From contig NZ_JBKBQG010000001.1 in the NCBI RefSeq assembly GCF_046292825.1, positions 62,001 to 126,000 on the forward strand: a stretch of 64,000 nt of DNA. Reading direction: 5' to 3'. Numbering within the stretch: position 1 is the stretch's first letter; every line of letters begins with the position of its first letter. Source of the DNA: Salinarimonas sp046292825. Its GTDB lineage: Bacteria > Pseudomonadota > Alphaproteobacteria > Rhizobiales > Beijerinckiaceae. The position numbers and the translations under genes are program-made. A model generated the notes under the pieces. The model had not been told where the DNA came from, searched no databases, and worked only from the letters and a program-made list of their open reading frames with translations. This document shows positions 1-7,857 of the stretch, piece after piece.

Positions 1-1145
1 CCGAGGCGAAGGTGATCCTCGCCGAGCTCGGCTTCCACGTCTCCGGCACGGGCGAGCGCGCCAAGGTGCTGCCGCCCTCCTGGCGCCCCGACATCGAGGG
101 CAAGGCCGATCTCGTCGAGGAGATCGTGCGCATCGCCGGGCTCGACCGCGTCGCCGCGACCCCGCTGCCGCGCCTCCACGGCGTCGCGCGGCCCGTCCTC
201 ACGACGCTCCAGAAGCGCACGCGCCTCGCCAAGCGCACGCTCGCCGCGCGCGGGCTGCTCGAGGCGGTCACCTGGTCCTTCATCGAGAAGACGGACGCTC
301 TCCTCTTCGGCGGCGGCGCGGACGCGCTCGCGCTCGCCAATCCGATCGCCTCCGACATGTCGGACATGCGCCCCTCGCTCCTGCCGGGGCTGATGCGGGC
401 CGCGCAGCGCAATGCCGATCGCGGTTTCGCCGACGTCGCCCTGTTCGAGGTCGGCCAGTGCTTCGCCGACGACACGCCGCAGGGGCAGACGATGCGCGCG
501 GCCGCTCTGCGGCGCGGCTCGGCGCGGCTCGAGGGCGTCGGCCGGCACTGGGCCGGCGGCGGGCAGACGGTCGACGTGTTCGACGCCAAGGCGGACGCGA
601 TGGCGCTCCTCTCCGCGCTCGGGATCCCGACGGGCGGGCTCCAGGTCGTCGCCGGCGGACCGGATTTCCTGCATCCGGGCCGCTCGGGCAGGCTTCAGTT
701 CGGCCCGAAGACCGTGATCGGCCATTTCGGCGAGATCCACCCGGCGATCCTCAAGGCGATGGACGTGAAGGGCCCGCTCGTCGCCTTCGAGATCGTGCTC
801 GACGCTCTCCCCGAGCCGAAGGCGAAGCCGACGAAGAACAAGCCGAAGCTCGACCGCGTCGATCTCCAGCCGCTCACCCGCGACTTCGCCTTCCTCGTCG
901 ATCGCTCCGTCGCGGCGGGCGACATCCTGCGCGCGGTGCAGGGCGCCGATCGCACGCTCGTCGTCGATGCGCAGGTCTTCGACGTGTACGAGGGCGAGCG
1001 GATCGAGGCGGGCAGGAAGTCGGTCGCGGTCGCGGTCACGCTGCAGCCGCGCGAGAAGACGCTCACGGATGCCGAGATCGAGGCGGTGGCCGACAAGATC
1101 GTCGCCGACGTCGCCAAGAAGACCGGCGCCACGCTGCGCGGCTGA
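1..1145 (+). CDS. pheT: Phenylalanine--tRNA ligase beta subunit, C-terminal part (5' truncated by window)
   Basis: This is the C-terminal ~380 residues of the beta subunit of cytoplasmic phenylalanyl-tRNA synthetase (alpha2beta2), which charges tRNA-Phe. The reading frame is open to base 1, so the start lies outside. The visible part holds the end of the B5 domain (ADLVEEIVRIAGLDRV), the catalytic-like core, and a C-terminal ferredoxin-fold anticodon-binding domain (PLTRDFAFLVDR ... VFDVYEG ... LQPREKTLTDAEIE). These segments are typical of bacterial PheT. A hairpin cluster follows 12 nt after the stop. Confidence 0.96.
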   Translation, partial: EAKVILAELGFHVSGTGERAKVLPPSWRPDIEGKADLVEEIVRIAGLDRVAATPLPRLHGVARPVLTTLQKRTRLAKRTLAARGLLEAVTWSFIEKTDALLFGGGADALALANPIASDMSDMRPSLLPGLMRAAQRNADRGFADVALFEVGQCFADDTPQGQTMRAAALRRGSARLEGVGRHWAGGGQTVDVFDAKADAMALLSALGIPTGGLQVVAGGPDFLHPGRSGRLQFGPKTVIGHFGEIHPAILKAMDVKGPLVAFEIVLDALPEPKAKPTKNKPKLDRVDLQPLTRDFAFLVDRSVAAGDILRAVQGADRTLVVDAQVFDVYEGERIEAGRKSVAVAVTLQPREKTLTDAEIEAVADKIVADVAKKTGATLRG

Positions 1146-1156
1146 GCGCCCGCTCG

Positions 1157-1200
1157 TTCGGGAATGCGTCGAATGCGATGCATTCCCGAAACGGGAATGC
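1157..1200 (+). promoter_or_regulatory. Two overlapping, mutually exclusive hairpins downstream of pheT
   Basis: The segment CGGGAATGC occurs at 1159-1167 and 1192-1200, with its exact complement GCATTCCCG at 1180-1188. Segment 2 can therefore pair with segment 1 (11-bp arms 1157-1167/1180-1190, 12-nt loop) or with segment 3 (9-bp stem, AAA loop). No U-tract follows, so a classical Rho-independent terminator is not supported. It could be a transcript-end structure for pheT, a switch in the leader of the next gene, or an operator with three half-sites. Confidence 0.5.
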
Positions 1201-1245
1201 GACCTCTCTCCGGCATGATCCGAGCTGGAGACGGGGGAGAGAACC

Positions 1246-1839
1246 ATGCCGCTTCAGCTCGCGACCAATCTCGCCGCCGCGCTCGGCGCGGTGCAGGCGC
1301 TGCCGACGGCCGAGCCGGTCGTGCTCGACACCGGCGTCGCGGTGCGCCCGCCGCCGGCCTTCATCGCGTTCTGCGAGACCTGGCCCGCGGAGTGCCGCAC
1401 CTCGGCCGAGCAGGAGATCGCCGTCGACGCCCGCACGACCGCGCTCCTCGCCGCGGTGAATGTCGGCGTCAATCGCGCGATCCTGCCGCTGGCCGATCTG
1501 CCCGGCCGCGACGTCTGGCGTCTCGATGCGACGCACGGCGATTGCGACGATTACGCGGTCGCCAAGCGCCATGCTCTGATGGGCCACGGCCTGCCGGCCT
1601 CGGCGCTGCGGCTCGCGGTGACCCGAACCGCCTGGGGCGAGCGCCATCTCGTGCTCGTGGTGCGCACCGATCGCGGCGATCTCGTCCTCGACAACCTCAC
1701 CGACGCGATCCTGCCCGTCGACCGCACCGGCCTCGTCTTCGAGACGATGCAGCGCCCCGACAAGCCGCGCGGCTGGGTCGCCGTCGCGCCCGCGACCAGC
1801 GGCGCGAGCGCCGTCGCCGTCACTCCTGCGGGCCGGTGA
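1246..1839 (+). CDS. Bacterial transglutaminase-like cysteine peptidase (peptidase C93/BTLCP family)
   Basis: A 197-aa protein with a papain/transglutaminase-like catalytic triad. Cys lies in GDCDDYAVAKR, His in ERHLVLVVRTDRG and Asp in LVLDN, the pattern of Pfam Peptidase_C93 (the family of LapG). The substrate is unknown. The N-terminus is only weakly signal-like, so export is uncertain. The start is supported by a strong purine ribosome-binding site (GGGGGAGAG) 5-7 nt upstream. A second, clearly exported paralogue lies at 42956-43612. Short stand-alone members of this family are common in Hyphomicrobiales and mostly uncharacterised. Confidence 0.8.
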   Translation: MPLQLATNLAAALGAVQALPTAEPVVLDTGVAVRPPPAFIAFCETWPAECRTSAEQEIAVDARTTALLAAVNVGVNRAILPLADLPGRDVWRLDATHGDCDDYAVAKRHALMGHGLPASALRLAVTRTAWGERHLVLVVRTDRGDLVLDNLTDAILPVDRTGLVFETMQRPDKPRGWVAVAPATSGASAVAVTPAGR

Positions 1840-1981
1840 AGGCGAGCGCGCGCTCGAACTGACGATCGGATTCGTTCTGCTTCGCCCCGCCCGCGCAGAA
1901 TTGAGGCGCGCGCCGCTCCTTGAGACCGGGGCCGGCGCTCCCTATACCTCCCGCGGACAATTGCCCGCGAGGACACGACCC

Positions 1982-3172
1982 ATGCAGACCCACGGCGCCG
2001 CCGGGCCGATCGCGCGCGAGCGCAGCCAATCGCTCGTCGCCGGGCTCGCCGCGGCCGCGCTCGCGCTCGGTGCGGCCTATGTCGCGAGCGAGGCGACGCT
2101 GCGGCTCGCCGCGCTCTGGCTCGTCGGCGGGGCGCTGGGCTTCGCGCTCTATCATGCCGCCTTCGGCTTCGCGGGGGCCTATCGCGTCCTGTTCACGCGC
2201 GGGCGCAGCGGATCGGTGCGGGCGCAGATGCTGATGCTCGCGGTCGCGGTGGCGATCTTCTTCCCCGTGCTCGAGGCGGGCAGCCTGTTCGGCGAGCCGG
2301 TGCGCGGCTTCGTCTTCCCCGCCGGCATCGAGGTCGCGATCGGCGCCTTCCTGTTCGGGATCGGCATGCAGCTCGGCGGCGGCTGCGCGTCCGGCACGCT
2401 CTACACGGCCGGCGGGGGCGACACGCGGATGGTCGTCACGCTCGTCTTCTTCGTCGTGGGCATGACGATCGGCGCCTACGACGTCGAGCGCTGGGAGGGC
2501 CTCCCGGCCCTGCCGCCGATCTCGCTGCCGGCGAGCCTCGGCCTCCTGCCCGCGCTCGCGCTCCATCTCGGCCTGTTCGCCCTGATCGCCTGGGCGGCGG
2601 CGGCGCGCGAGCAGCGGATGACGGGCGTCGTCGAGCCGATCTTCCGGCGCGGCGGCGCCTCCTTCCTGACGGGCCCCTGGCCGCTCGCCTGGGCGGCGCT
2701 CGCGCTCGCGCTCCTGAATGCGGCGACCCTCGTGCTCGCCGGCCGGCCCTGGGGCATCACCCAGGCCTTCGCCACCTGGGGCTCGCTCGTGGGCGAGGCG
2801 ACGGGGCTCGCCGATCCCGTCTTCTGGGCCTATTGGGACGATCCGACCCGCGTCGATCTCCTGCACCGCCCCCTCGTGCGCGACGCGACGAGCCTCATGA
2901 ATATCGGTCTGATGGCCGGCGCCCTCCTCGCCGCCGGGCTCGCGGGCCGCTTCGCGCCGTCCTGGCGGATCGGCTGGGGGCCGCTTCTCGCCGCGATCGT
3001 CGGCGGGCTGATGCTCGGCTACGGCGCGCGCATGGCCTTCGGCTGCAACATCAGCGCCTTCTTCTCCGGCGTCGCCTCGGGGAGCCTGCACGGCTGGCTC
3101 TGGATCCTCGCCGCCCTGCCGGGCAATTGGCTCGGCACGCAGATGCGACCCCTGTTCGGGCTCTCTAAATAA
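1982..3172 (+). CDS. YeeE/YedE family sulfur-compound transporter (TsuA-like)
   Basis: A 396-aa very hydrophobic protein with about ten membrane segments. It has two conserved cysteine motifs of the YeeE/YedE family (MQLGGGCASGTLYTAGGG and RMAFGCNISAFFSG). The E. coli member YeeE (TsuA) imports thiosulfate through a cysteine relay. Substrate here is inferred from family and from the fccAB-soxYZ genes 100 bp downstream on the same strand. The ATG at 1982 is chosen because GCGAGGA lies just upstream and the first membrane segment follows soon after; an upstream in-frame start at 1901 would add unconvincing sequence. Confidence 0.85.
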   Translation: MQTHGAAGPIARERSQSLVAGLAAAALALGAAYVASEATLRLAALWLVGGALGFALYHAAFGFAGAYRVLFTRGRSGSVRAQMLMLAVAVAIFFPVLEAGSLFGEPVRGFVFPAGIEVAIGAFLFGIGMQLGGGCASGTLYTAGGGDTRMVVTLVFFVVGMTIGAYDVERWEGLPALPPISLPASLGLLPALALHLGLFALIAWAAAAREQRMTGVVEPIFRRGGASFLTGPWPLAWAALALALLNAATLVLAGRPWGITQAFATWGSLVGEATGLADPVFWAYWDDPTRVDLLHRPLVRDATSLMNIGLMAGALLAAGLAGRFAPSWRIGWGPLLAAIVGGLMLGYGARMAFGCNISAFFSGVASGSLHGWLWILAALPGNWLGTQMRPLFGLSK

Positions 3173-3275
3173 CGCCGTCAGATGTAAAATATGGCGAATT
3201 TCCGGGCCTTGCCGTAAAATGCGGGATGCGCTATCTTCCGGGCGTTGAATTCCTCATCGCACACCGGAGATCCGG

Positions 3276-3578
3276 ATGAAGACTCGCATCGGCCTCGCCG
3301 CGTTGATCGCCGTCGCCTTCTCGGCCGCCGGCCCGGCGCTCGCGCAAGGCCCCGCCACGCCGCTCGTCGCCCAGAGCTGCGCGGGCTGCCACGGGCAATC
3401 CGGCGAAGGCGAGGGCGCGATCCCCGCGATCGCCGGCTACGACCGCGAGGCCTTCGTGGAGGTGTGGGAGGCGTTCCGCGCGAACGAGCGCCCGGCCACG
3501 ATCATGAACCGCATCGCCCGCGGCTTCACGGACGACGAAGTCGCCGTTCTCGCCGATTACTTCTCCTCCCTGCGCTGA
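3276..3578 (+). CDS. fccA: Monohaem c-type cytochrome, sulfide dehydrogenase cytochrome subunit
   Basis: A 100-aa periplasmic cytochrome c with a signal peptide ending near ALAQ (residue 24). It has one haem-binding CxxCH motif (CAGCH, residues 35-39) and a probable axial Met in TIMNRI. It is placed 10 nt before fccB, so it should be the electron-accepting subunit of flavocytochrome c sulfide dehydrogenase. It is half the size of the dihaem cytochrome in Allochromatium, so this is the short monohaem type. The start has a CCGGAGA ribosome-binding site. Confidence 0.85.
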   Translation: MKTRIGLAALIAVAFSAAGPALAQGPATPLVAQSCAGCHGQSGEGEGAIPAIAGYDREAFVEVWEAFRANERPATIMNRIARGFTDDEVAVLADYFSSLR

Positions 3579-3588
3579 GGGCTTTTCG

Positions 3589-4881
3589 ATGACCACGCTC
3601 ACCCGCCGCGGCTTCGGCACGCTCCTCGGCGCCACCGCCCTCACGCTCGCCGCGCCGGCCGTCCTGCGCGCGCAGACCGGCCCGCGCCTCCTCGTGATCG
3701 GCGGCGGCTTCGGCGGCGCGTCGGCCGCGCGCTTCGCCCGCATCGCCTATCCCGAGGTTTCGGTCACGCTGGTGGAGCCCTATACGAGCTTCGTCACCTG
3801 CCCCTACGGCAACCTCATTCTCGGCGGCAAGAAGACCCTGCCGCAGATCACCCATTCCTATGACGGCCTGCGCGCGCGGGGCGTCGAGATCGTGCACGAT
3901 CGCGCGCTCGATATCGATGCCGACGCGCACAGCGTGCGGCTCGCCGGCGGGGAGACCTTGTCTTACGACAAGCTCGTCCTGTCGCCGGGCATCGCGCTGC
4001 GCTGGGGCGCGATCGAGGGCTACGACGAGGCGGCCGCCCAGATCTTCCCCCATGCCTGGATGGGTGGCGACGGCTCGCAGATCACCAATCTGCGCGCGCA
4101 GCTCGAGGCGCTGCCCGAGGGCGGCGTCGTCGGCCTCGCCATTCCCGGCAACCCCTTCCGCTGCCCGCCCGGCCCCTACGAGCGCATCTCGATGATCGCG
4201 CATTACCTGAAGGAGGCCAATCCGCGCGCGAAGATCCTCGCGTTCGACGCCAAGGAGGGCTTCTCCAAGCAGGGCCTGTTCCAGGACGCCTGGGCCGAGC
4301 TCTACGGCGACATGATCGAGTGGGTGCCCGGCAACCAGGACGGCCGGATCGTGCGCGTCGACGTCGAGAACAAGCTGTTCGTCTCCGAATTCGGCGAGGA
4401 GCATCGGGTCGACGTCGGCAACGTGATCCCGCCGCAATACGCCGCCGCGATCGCCCGCGACGCCGGCCTCGCCGACGAGACGGGCTGGGTGCCGGTCGAT
4501 TCGCGCACCTTCGCCGCGCGCGCAGCCCGGGACATCCACGTCATCGGCGATGCCAACATCGCGCCGCCGATGCCGAAATCGGGCTATGTCGCGAACTCGA
4601 CCTCGAAGGTCGCGGTCGCCGCCGCGCTCGCCGAGCTCACCGGCCGCACGCCGCCGGAGGACCCGGTGTTCTTCAACACCTGCTACAGCCATGTCGGCGC
4701 CGATTACGGCATCTCGGTCGTCGGCGTGTTCCGTCCGACCGACGAGGGGTTCGCCGAGACGCCGGATTCGGGGGGCGTCTCGCAGCGCGGCCCGCTCTCC
4801 GAGCTCGCCGACAAGCGCCGCCTCGAGGCGACCTATGCCGACGCCTGGTACGCCAGCATCACCCGCGACATGTTCTCGTGA
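3589..4881 (+). CDS. fccB: Flavocytochrome c sulfide dehydrogenase, FAD subunit (FccB/SoxF)
   Basis: A 430-aa FAD-dependent oxidoreductase that oxidises sulfide (or sulfane sulfur on SoxYZ) in the periplasm and passes electrons to FccA. It has a Tat signal (TRRGFG at residue 6, cleavage near residue 28) and a dinucleotide-binding GGGFGG motif at 38-43. Cys71 (about 43 in the mature protein) matches the cysteine that binds FAD covalently in Allochromatium. Cys192 and Cys365 match the redox-active disulfide. The C-terminal FCSD flavin-binding domain is present (NTCYSHVGADYGISVVGVF). soxY starts 13 nt downstream. Confidence 0.93.
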   Translation: MTTLTRRGFGTLLGATALTLAAPAVLRAQTGPRLLVIGGGFGGASAARFARIAYPEVSVTLVEPYTSFVTCPYGNLILGGKKTLPQITHSYDGLRARGVEIVHDRALDIDADAHSVRLAGGETLSYDKLVLSPGIALRWGAIEGYDEAAAQIFPHAWMGGDGSQITNLRAQLEALPEGGVVGLAIPGNPFRCPPGPYERISMIAHYLKEANPRAKILAFDAKEGFSKQGLFQDAWAELYGDMIEWVPGNQDGRIVRVDVENKLFVSEFGEEHRVDVGNVIPPQYAAAIARDAGLADETGWVPVDSRTFAARAARDIHVIGDANIAPPMPKSGYVANSTSKVAVAAALAELTGRTPPEDPVFFNTCYSHVGADYGISVVGVFRPTDEGFAETPDSGGVSQRGPLSELADKRRLEATYADAWYASITRDMFS

Positions 4882-4894
4882 TCGGGAGAGAGCC

Positions 4895-5347
4895 ATGAAT
4901 CTCCACCGCCGAGCCTTCCTCTCGACCGCGGCCGCGTTCGCCGCGATCCTCGTCCTGCCCAAACCCTTCGCGGCGGCCGCGACGGATGCGGAGGTGGCGG
5001 ATGCGCTCGCCGCGATCCTCGACGGGCGCGAGGCGCAGGAGGGCGGCATCGTGCTCGACGTGCCGAGCGTCGCCGAGAACGGCGCGCAGGTGCCGATCAC
5101 GGTGTCGGTCGACAGCCCGATGAGCGCGGAGGATCACGTTCGCGCGATCCACATCGTCGCGACGCGCAATCCCACCCCGGGGGTCGGCAGCTTCCGGCTC
5201 TCCCCGCGCGTCGCCCGCGCCGAGGTGACGACGCGCATTCGGCTCGCCGAGGAGCAGGAGATCCTGGTCCTCGCCGAATTGTCCGACGGCCGCGTGCTCA
5301 AGGCGGCGGCCGCGATCGCCGTGTCCGTCGGCGGCTGTGCGACCTGA
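4895..5347 (+). CDS. soxY: Sulfur carrier protein SoxY (thiosulfate oxidation), atypical C-terminus
   Basis: A 150-aa protein with a Tat-type signal (HRRAFLS) and an immunoglobulin-like SoxY fold (GGIVLDVPSVAENGAQVPITV is the typical entry strand). SoxY carries sulfur intermediates on a cysteine in a flexible C-terminal GGCGG arm. Here the protein ends V-G-G-C-A-T, so the carrier Cys is third from the end but the two distal glycines are replaced. soxZ follows 16 nt later. GGGAGAG before the ATG supports the start. Confidence 0.9.
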   Translation: MNLHRRAFLSTAAAFAAILVLPKPFAAAATDAEVADALAAILDGREAQEGGIVLDVPSVAENGAQVPITVSVDSPMSAEDHVRAIHIVATRNPTPGVGSFRLSPRVARAEVTTRIRLAEEQEILVLAELSDGRVLKAAAAIAVSVGGCAT

Positions 5348-5363
5348 CGAAGGAGGAAGAGCG

Positions 5364-5669
5364 ATGTCCACCCCCCGCGTCCGCCTGCCCCGAAGCGCCT
5401 CGCCCGGCGAGGCGATCGAGGTGCGCACCCTCATCGACCACCCGATGATCACCGGCATCGGCTCGCCGAACCCGCGCGACATGCTCGCCCGCTTCGAGGC
5501 GCGCGCGAACGGCGAGGTCGTCTTCGCCTACGATTTCGACAACGGCGCCGCCGCCAACCCCACCTTCACCTTTCATGTCCGCCTCGAAGAGACGGCGGAT
5601 TTCGTCTTCGCGTGGATCCACGAGGACGGGCGGGTGTTCGAGACGGACGGGCGGGTGAGCGTGGGGTGA
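5364..5669 (+). CDS. soxZ: Sulfur-oxidation protein SoxZ
   Basis: A 101-aa partner of SoxY. It shows the family sequence PRVRLPRSASPGEAIEVRTL, HPMITG and NPTFTFHV, and has no signal peptide because it is exported bound to SoxY. A very strong ribosome-binding site (AAGGAGGA, 5350-5357) precedes the ATG. It ends the sulfur operon. soxXA, soxB and soxCD are not in the window, so SoxYZ may serve FccAB alone or act with genes elsewhere. The stop is 10 nt from the stop of the convergent gene. Confidence 0.92.
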   Translation: MSTPRVRLPRSASPGEAIEVRTLIDHPMITGIGSPNPRDMLARFEARANGEVVFAYDFDNGAAANPTFTFHVRLEETADFVFAWIHEDGRVFETDGRVSVG

Positions 5670-5679
5670 GGGTGGGGCG

Positions 5680-6678
5680 TCACTCCGGCAGCGCCCGGAA
5701 CCCCTCCCAGTCGTGGATCGCGTACCCCGCATATCCGAGCGGAAACCGCGCCGCGAGCCGCTCTGAGATCGCCTCGAGATCCGCTCTCACGGCCGCTCGC
5801 GTGGCCTTGCCCGGATGGTCGGCATAGGACACCCCCGCGCCGGGGCCCGGATGGGTCTCGAGGGCGAAGAGGATGCGGGCGCGGCCGAGATCGTGGCCGA
5901 GGCGCATCTCGCCCTCGACCCGGGCGAGGACGGCGTCGATATCGGTGCGGTAGCTCATGATCACGTATTGGTCGAGGAGGCCGATGAGCTGCTCGGCGAC
6001 CGGGCGCCGGAGGCCGCGGAACGTCGCCTCGATCGGCGCGCCGTAATAGTCGTCGAGCCAGGAGGGGAGGGCGGCGCCGAGGGCGAGGCCGGCGCGCGCG
6101 GTCCGCTCGGCGAGGGCGGCGTGGAGCTCGAGCCATTCGGTCATCAACGCGTCGCGATCGGTGCGCTCGGCCGGTAACAGCGCGTCCTGGCGGATGCCGT
6201 CGTGAAAGCGCACCGCGCCGACGCCCTGGCCGTCCTGCGGCTCGACATTCGCGTGAAAGCCGACGAAGCCCGCCGCGTGGCGCGCGTTGAAGGCGATCAT
6301 CGCGTCGACCGCCTCGTAGAGCGCGCCCGGCCCGTCGCCGTCGGAGAGATGGCCGCGCCAGCCGTCGAGACCCCAGGCGCGGATGCCGGCGTCGGCGAGC
6401 GCCGCGACGAGATCGGCGATCGCAGCGTCTTCGGCCTCGTAATCCTGCGCGGAGAGGTAGAGATACGCGTCCGTCAGGCGGAAGGCTCGCGCGGTCTCCA
6501 GGAAGGTCTCGCGCGCGGCCTCGTCGACGAGGGCGGACGTCTCCCACACCCAGATCGCCCGCACGAGCGTCGCCTCCGCGGCCCGCGCCATGCCGGCGAG
6601 CGCCGCGCCGAAGGCGAGCGCCAGCAGGGCCGTGACGAGCCCGATCCCCCCGCGCCGCCTCCTCGTCGCGACGCTCAT
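5680..6678 (-). CDS. Exported protein of unknown function, possible glycoside-hydrolase-like barrel
   Basis: A 332-aa protein with an N-terminal membrane or signal segment after a basic stretch (TRRRRGGIGLVTALLALAFG). The body alternates strand- and helix-like pieces with W, D, E and Y-rich loops (RAIWVWE, WGLDGWRG, GFHANVEP, LPSWLDDYYG, VIMSYRTD, ALETHPGPG), reminiscent of a TIM-barrel polysaccharide hydrolase. No family is recognised with certainty. Its ATG overlaps the stop of the HlyD-like gene by 4 nt, so it is the last gene of the putative polysaccharide operon. A role in trimming or exporting the polymer is inference. Confidence 0.6.
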   Translation of the reverse strand: MSVATRRRRGGIGLVTALLALAFGAALAGMARAAEATLVRAIWVWETSALVDEAARETFLETARAFRLTDAYLYLSAQDYEAEDAAIADLVAALADAGIRAWGLDGWRGHLSDGDGPGALYEAVDAMIAFNARHAAGFVGFHANVEPQDGQGVGAVRFHDGIRQDALLPAERTDRDALMTEWLELHAALAERTARAGLALGAALPSWLDDYYGAPIEATFRGLRRPVAEQLIGLLDQYVIMSYRTDIDAVLARVEGEMRLGHDLGRARILFALETHPGPGAGVSYADHPGKATRAAVRADLEAISERLAARFPLGYAGYAIHDWEGFRALPE

Positions 6679-7856
6679 CGCCCCGGAATGGCGCCCGTCG
6701 CGGTGGGGCCCGCGCGCTCGGGCCTCCGGGCGGAGCCCGCGACGCTCCATTCCTCCTCCGGTTCCGATCCGAAAGCCGCCCGCGCCGCCTGGACGGCCTC
6801 GCCCGCGAACGCGCTCAGGCGGGAGCGGGTGAGGAAATCGAACCCGGGCACGATCTGATCGCCCCGGACCGCGATCGGCGCGGCGATCGGGAAGCGCTCG
6901 GCCTCGTCGAGCGCGATGCGCGCCACCTGGCCGCGCGCGGGCGGGCGGAAGGCGCGTTGGAACTCGCTCGGCAGGGGCACGCTGAGCGGCAGCACCTCGA
7001 CGATGCGCCCGCTCGTCTGCGTGAAGCCGCCCGACACCTCGACGCGGTCGCCGACGCGCACGGCGTAGAGCGTCCCCGTCTCGAGATAGACGAGCGCGTA
7101 TTTCTCGCCCGAATAGAGCGCCATCAGGTGATCGCCTGGATTGATCACGTCGCCCCGGCGCACGACGTTCGGCCCGACGATCGCGTCGGCTCCGGCGCGG
7201 ATCACGCCGTCGTCGAAATCGGCGCGCAGCTTGTCGAGAGCGAGGCGGGCCTCCTCGCGGGTCGCTTCGAGCTCCTCCCAGAGCTTGCGCGCGGTGCGGC
7301 TTTCGGCCTCGCGGGAGACGCTCTCCATCAGGGCGGCGTAATGGTCCCTCTGGATCGTGGCGACGAAGGCGTCGGACACGAAGCCCGTCTCCCCGCGCGC
7401 GCGATTGACCCGCTCGAGCTGCTCGGTCGTGTCCGCGAGCCTCTGGCGCGCCGCCTGCATCAGCGCGTCCGTCACCTCGAGCCGGATCGCGAGGTCTGCG
7501 AGCCGCGCCGTCGTCTCGGCCTGGCGGGCGGTGAGCGTGGCGATCAGCTCGGAGATCCGCGGCGAGGTGACGACCGCGAGGACGTCGCCCCGGCGCACGC
7601 GCTGGCCGGGCGCGACGCGGACGTCGACCACCTGCACCTCGTAGGGCGAGGCGACGACGGCGTAGTCCGAGACCACGAGCCCTTCCGCTCGCAGCCGGAC
7701 ATAGGAGCCGACGAGCATGTCGAGGAGCCAGACGAAGAGCGCGAGCACCGCCGCGAGGTAGACGAAGCGTCCCCGATTGCGGCGCTTGCGCTGGTTCTGG
7801 CGCACGTCGTTGGCGAAGCGGTCGGCGCGGGTCCTGTCGCGGAGCTCGGTGATCAT
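6675..7856 (-). CDS. HlyD-family membrane fusion protein (Alg44-like polysaccharide export/copolymerase subunit)
   Basis: A 393-aa single-pass inner-membrane protein. A basic cytoplasmic N-terminus is followed by a transmembrane segment at about 30-50. Then come the split biotinyl-lipoyl halves (VVDVRVAPGQRVRRGDVLAVV and VVRRGDVINPGDHLM) around a long alpha-helical hairpin (residues ~110-220) and a beta-barrel domain (GDRVEVSGGFTQTSGRIVEVLP). Located 1 nt after a GT2 synthase, it resembles Alg44 in the Alg8-Alg44 alginate synthase. No PilZ domain is evident. Confidence 0.85.
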   Translation of the reverse strand: MITELRDRTRADRFANDVRQNQRKRRNRGRFVYLAAVLALFVWLLDMLVGSYVRLRAEGLVVSDYAVVASPYEVQVVDVRVAPGQRVRRGDVLAVVTSPRISELIATLTARQAETTARLADLAIRLEVTDALMQAARQRLADTTEQLERVNRARGETGFVSDAFVATIQRDHYAALMESVSREAESRTARKLWEELEATREEARLALDKLRADFDDGVIRAGADAIVGPNVVRRGDVINPGDHLMALYSGEKYALVYLETGTLYAVRVGDRVEVSGGFTQTSGRIVEVLPLSVPLPSEFQRAFRPPARGQVARIALDEAERFPIAAPIAVRGDQIVPGFDFLTRSRLSAFAGEAVQAARAAFGSEPEEEWSVAGSARRPERAGPTATGAIPGR

Positions 7857-7857
7857 G

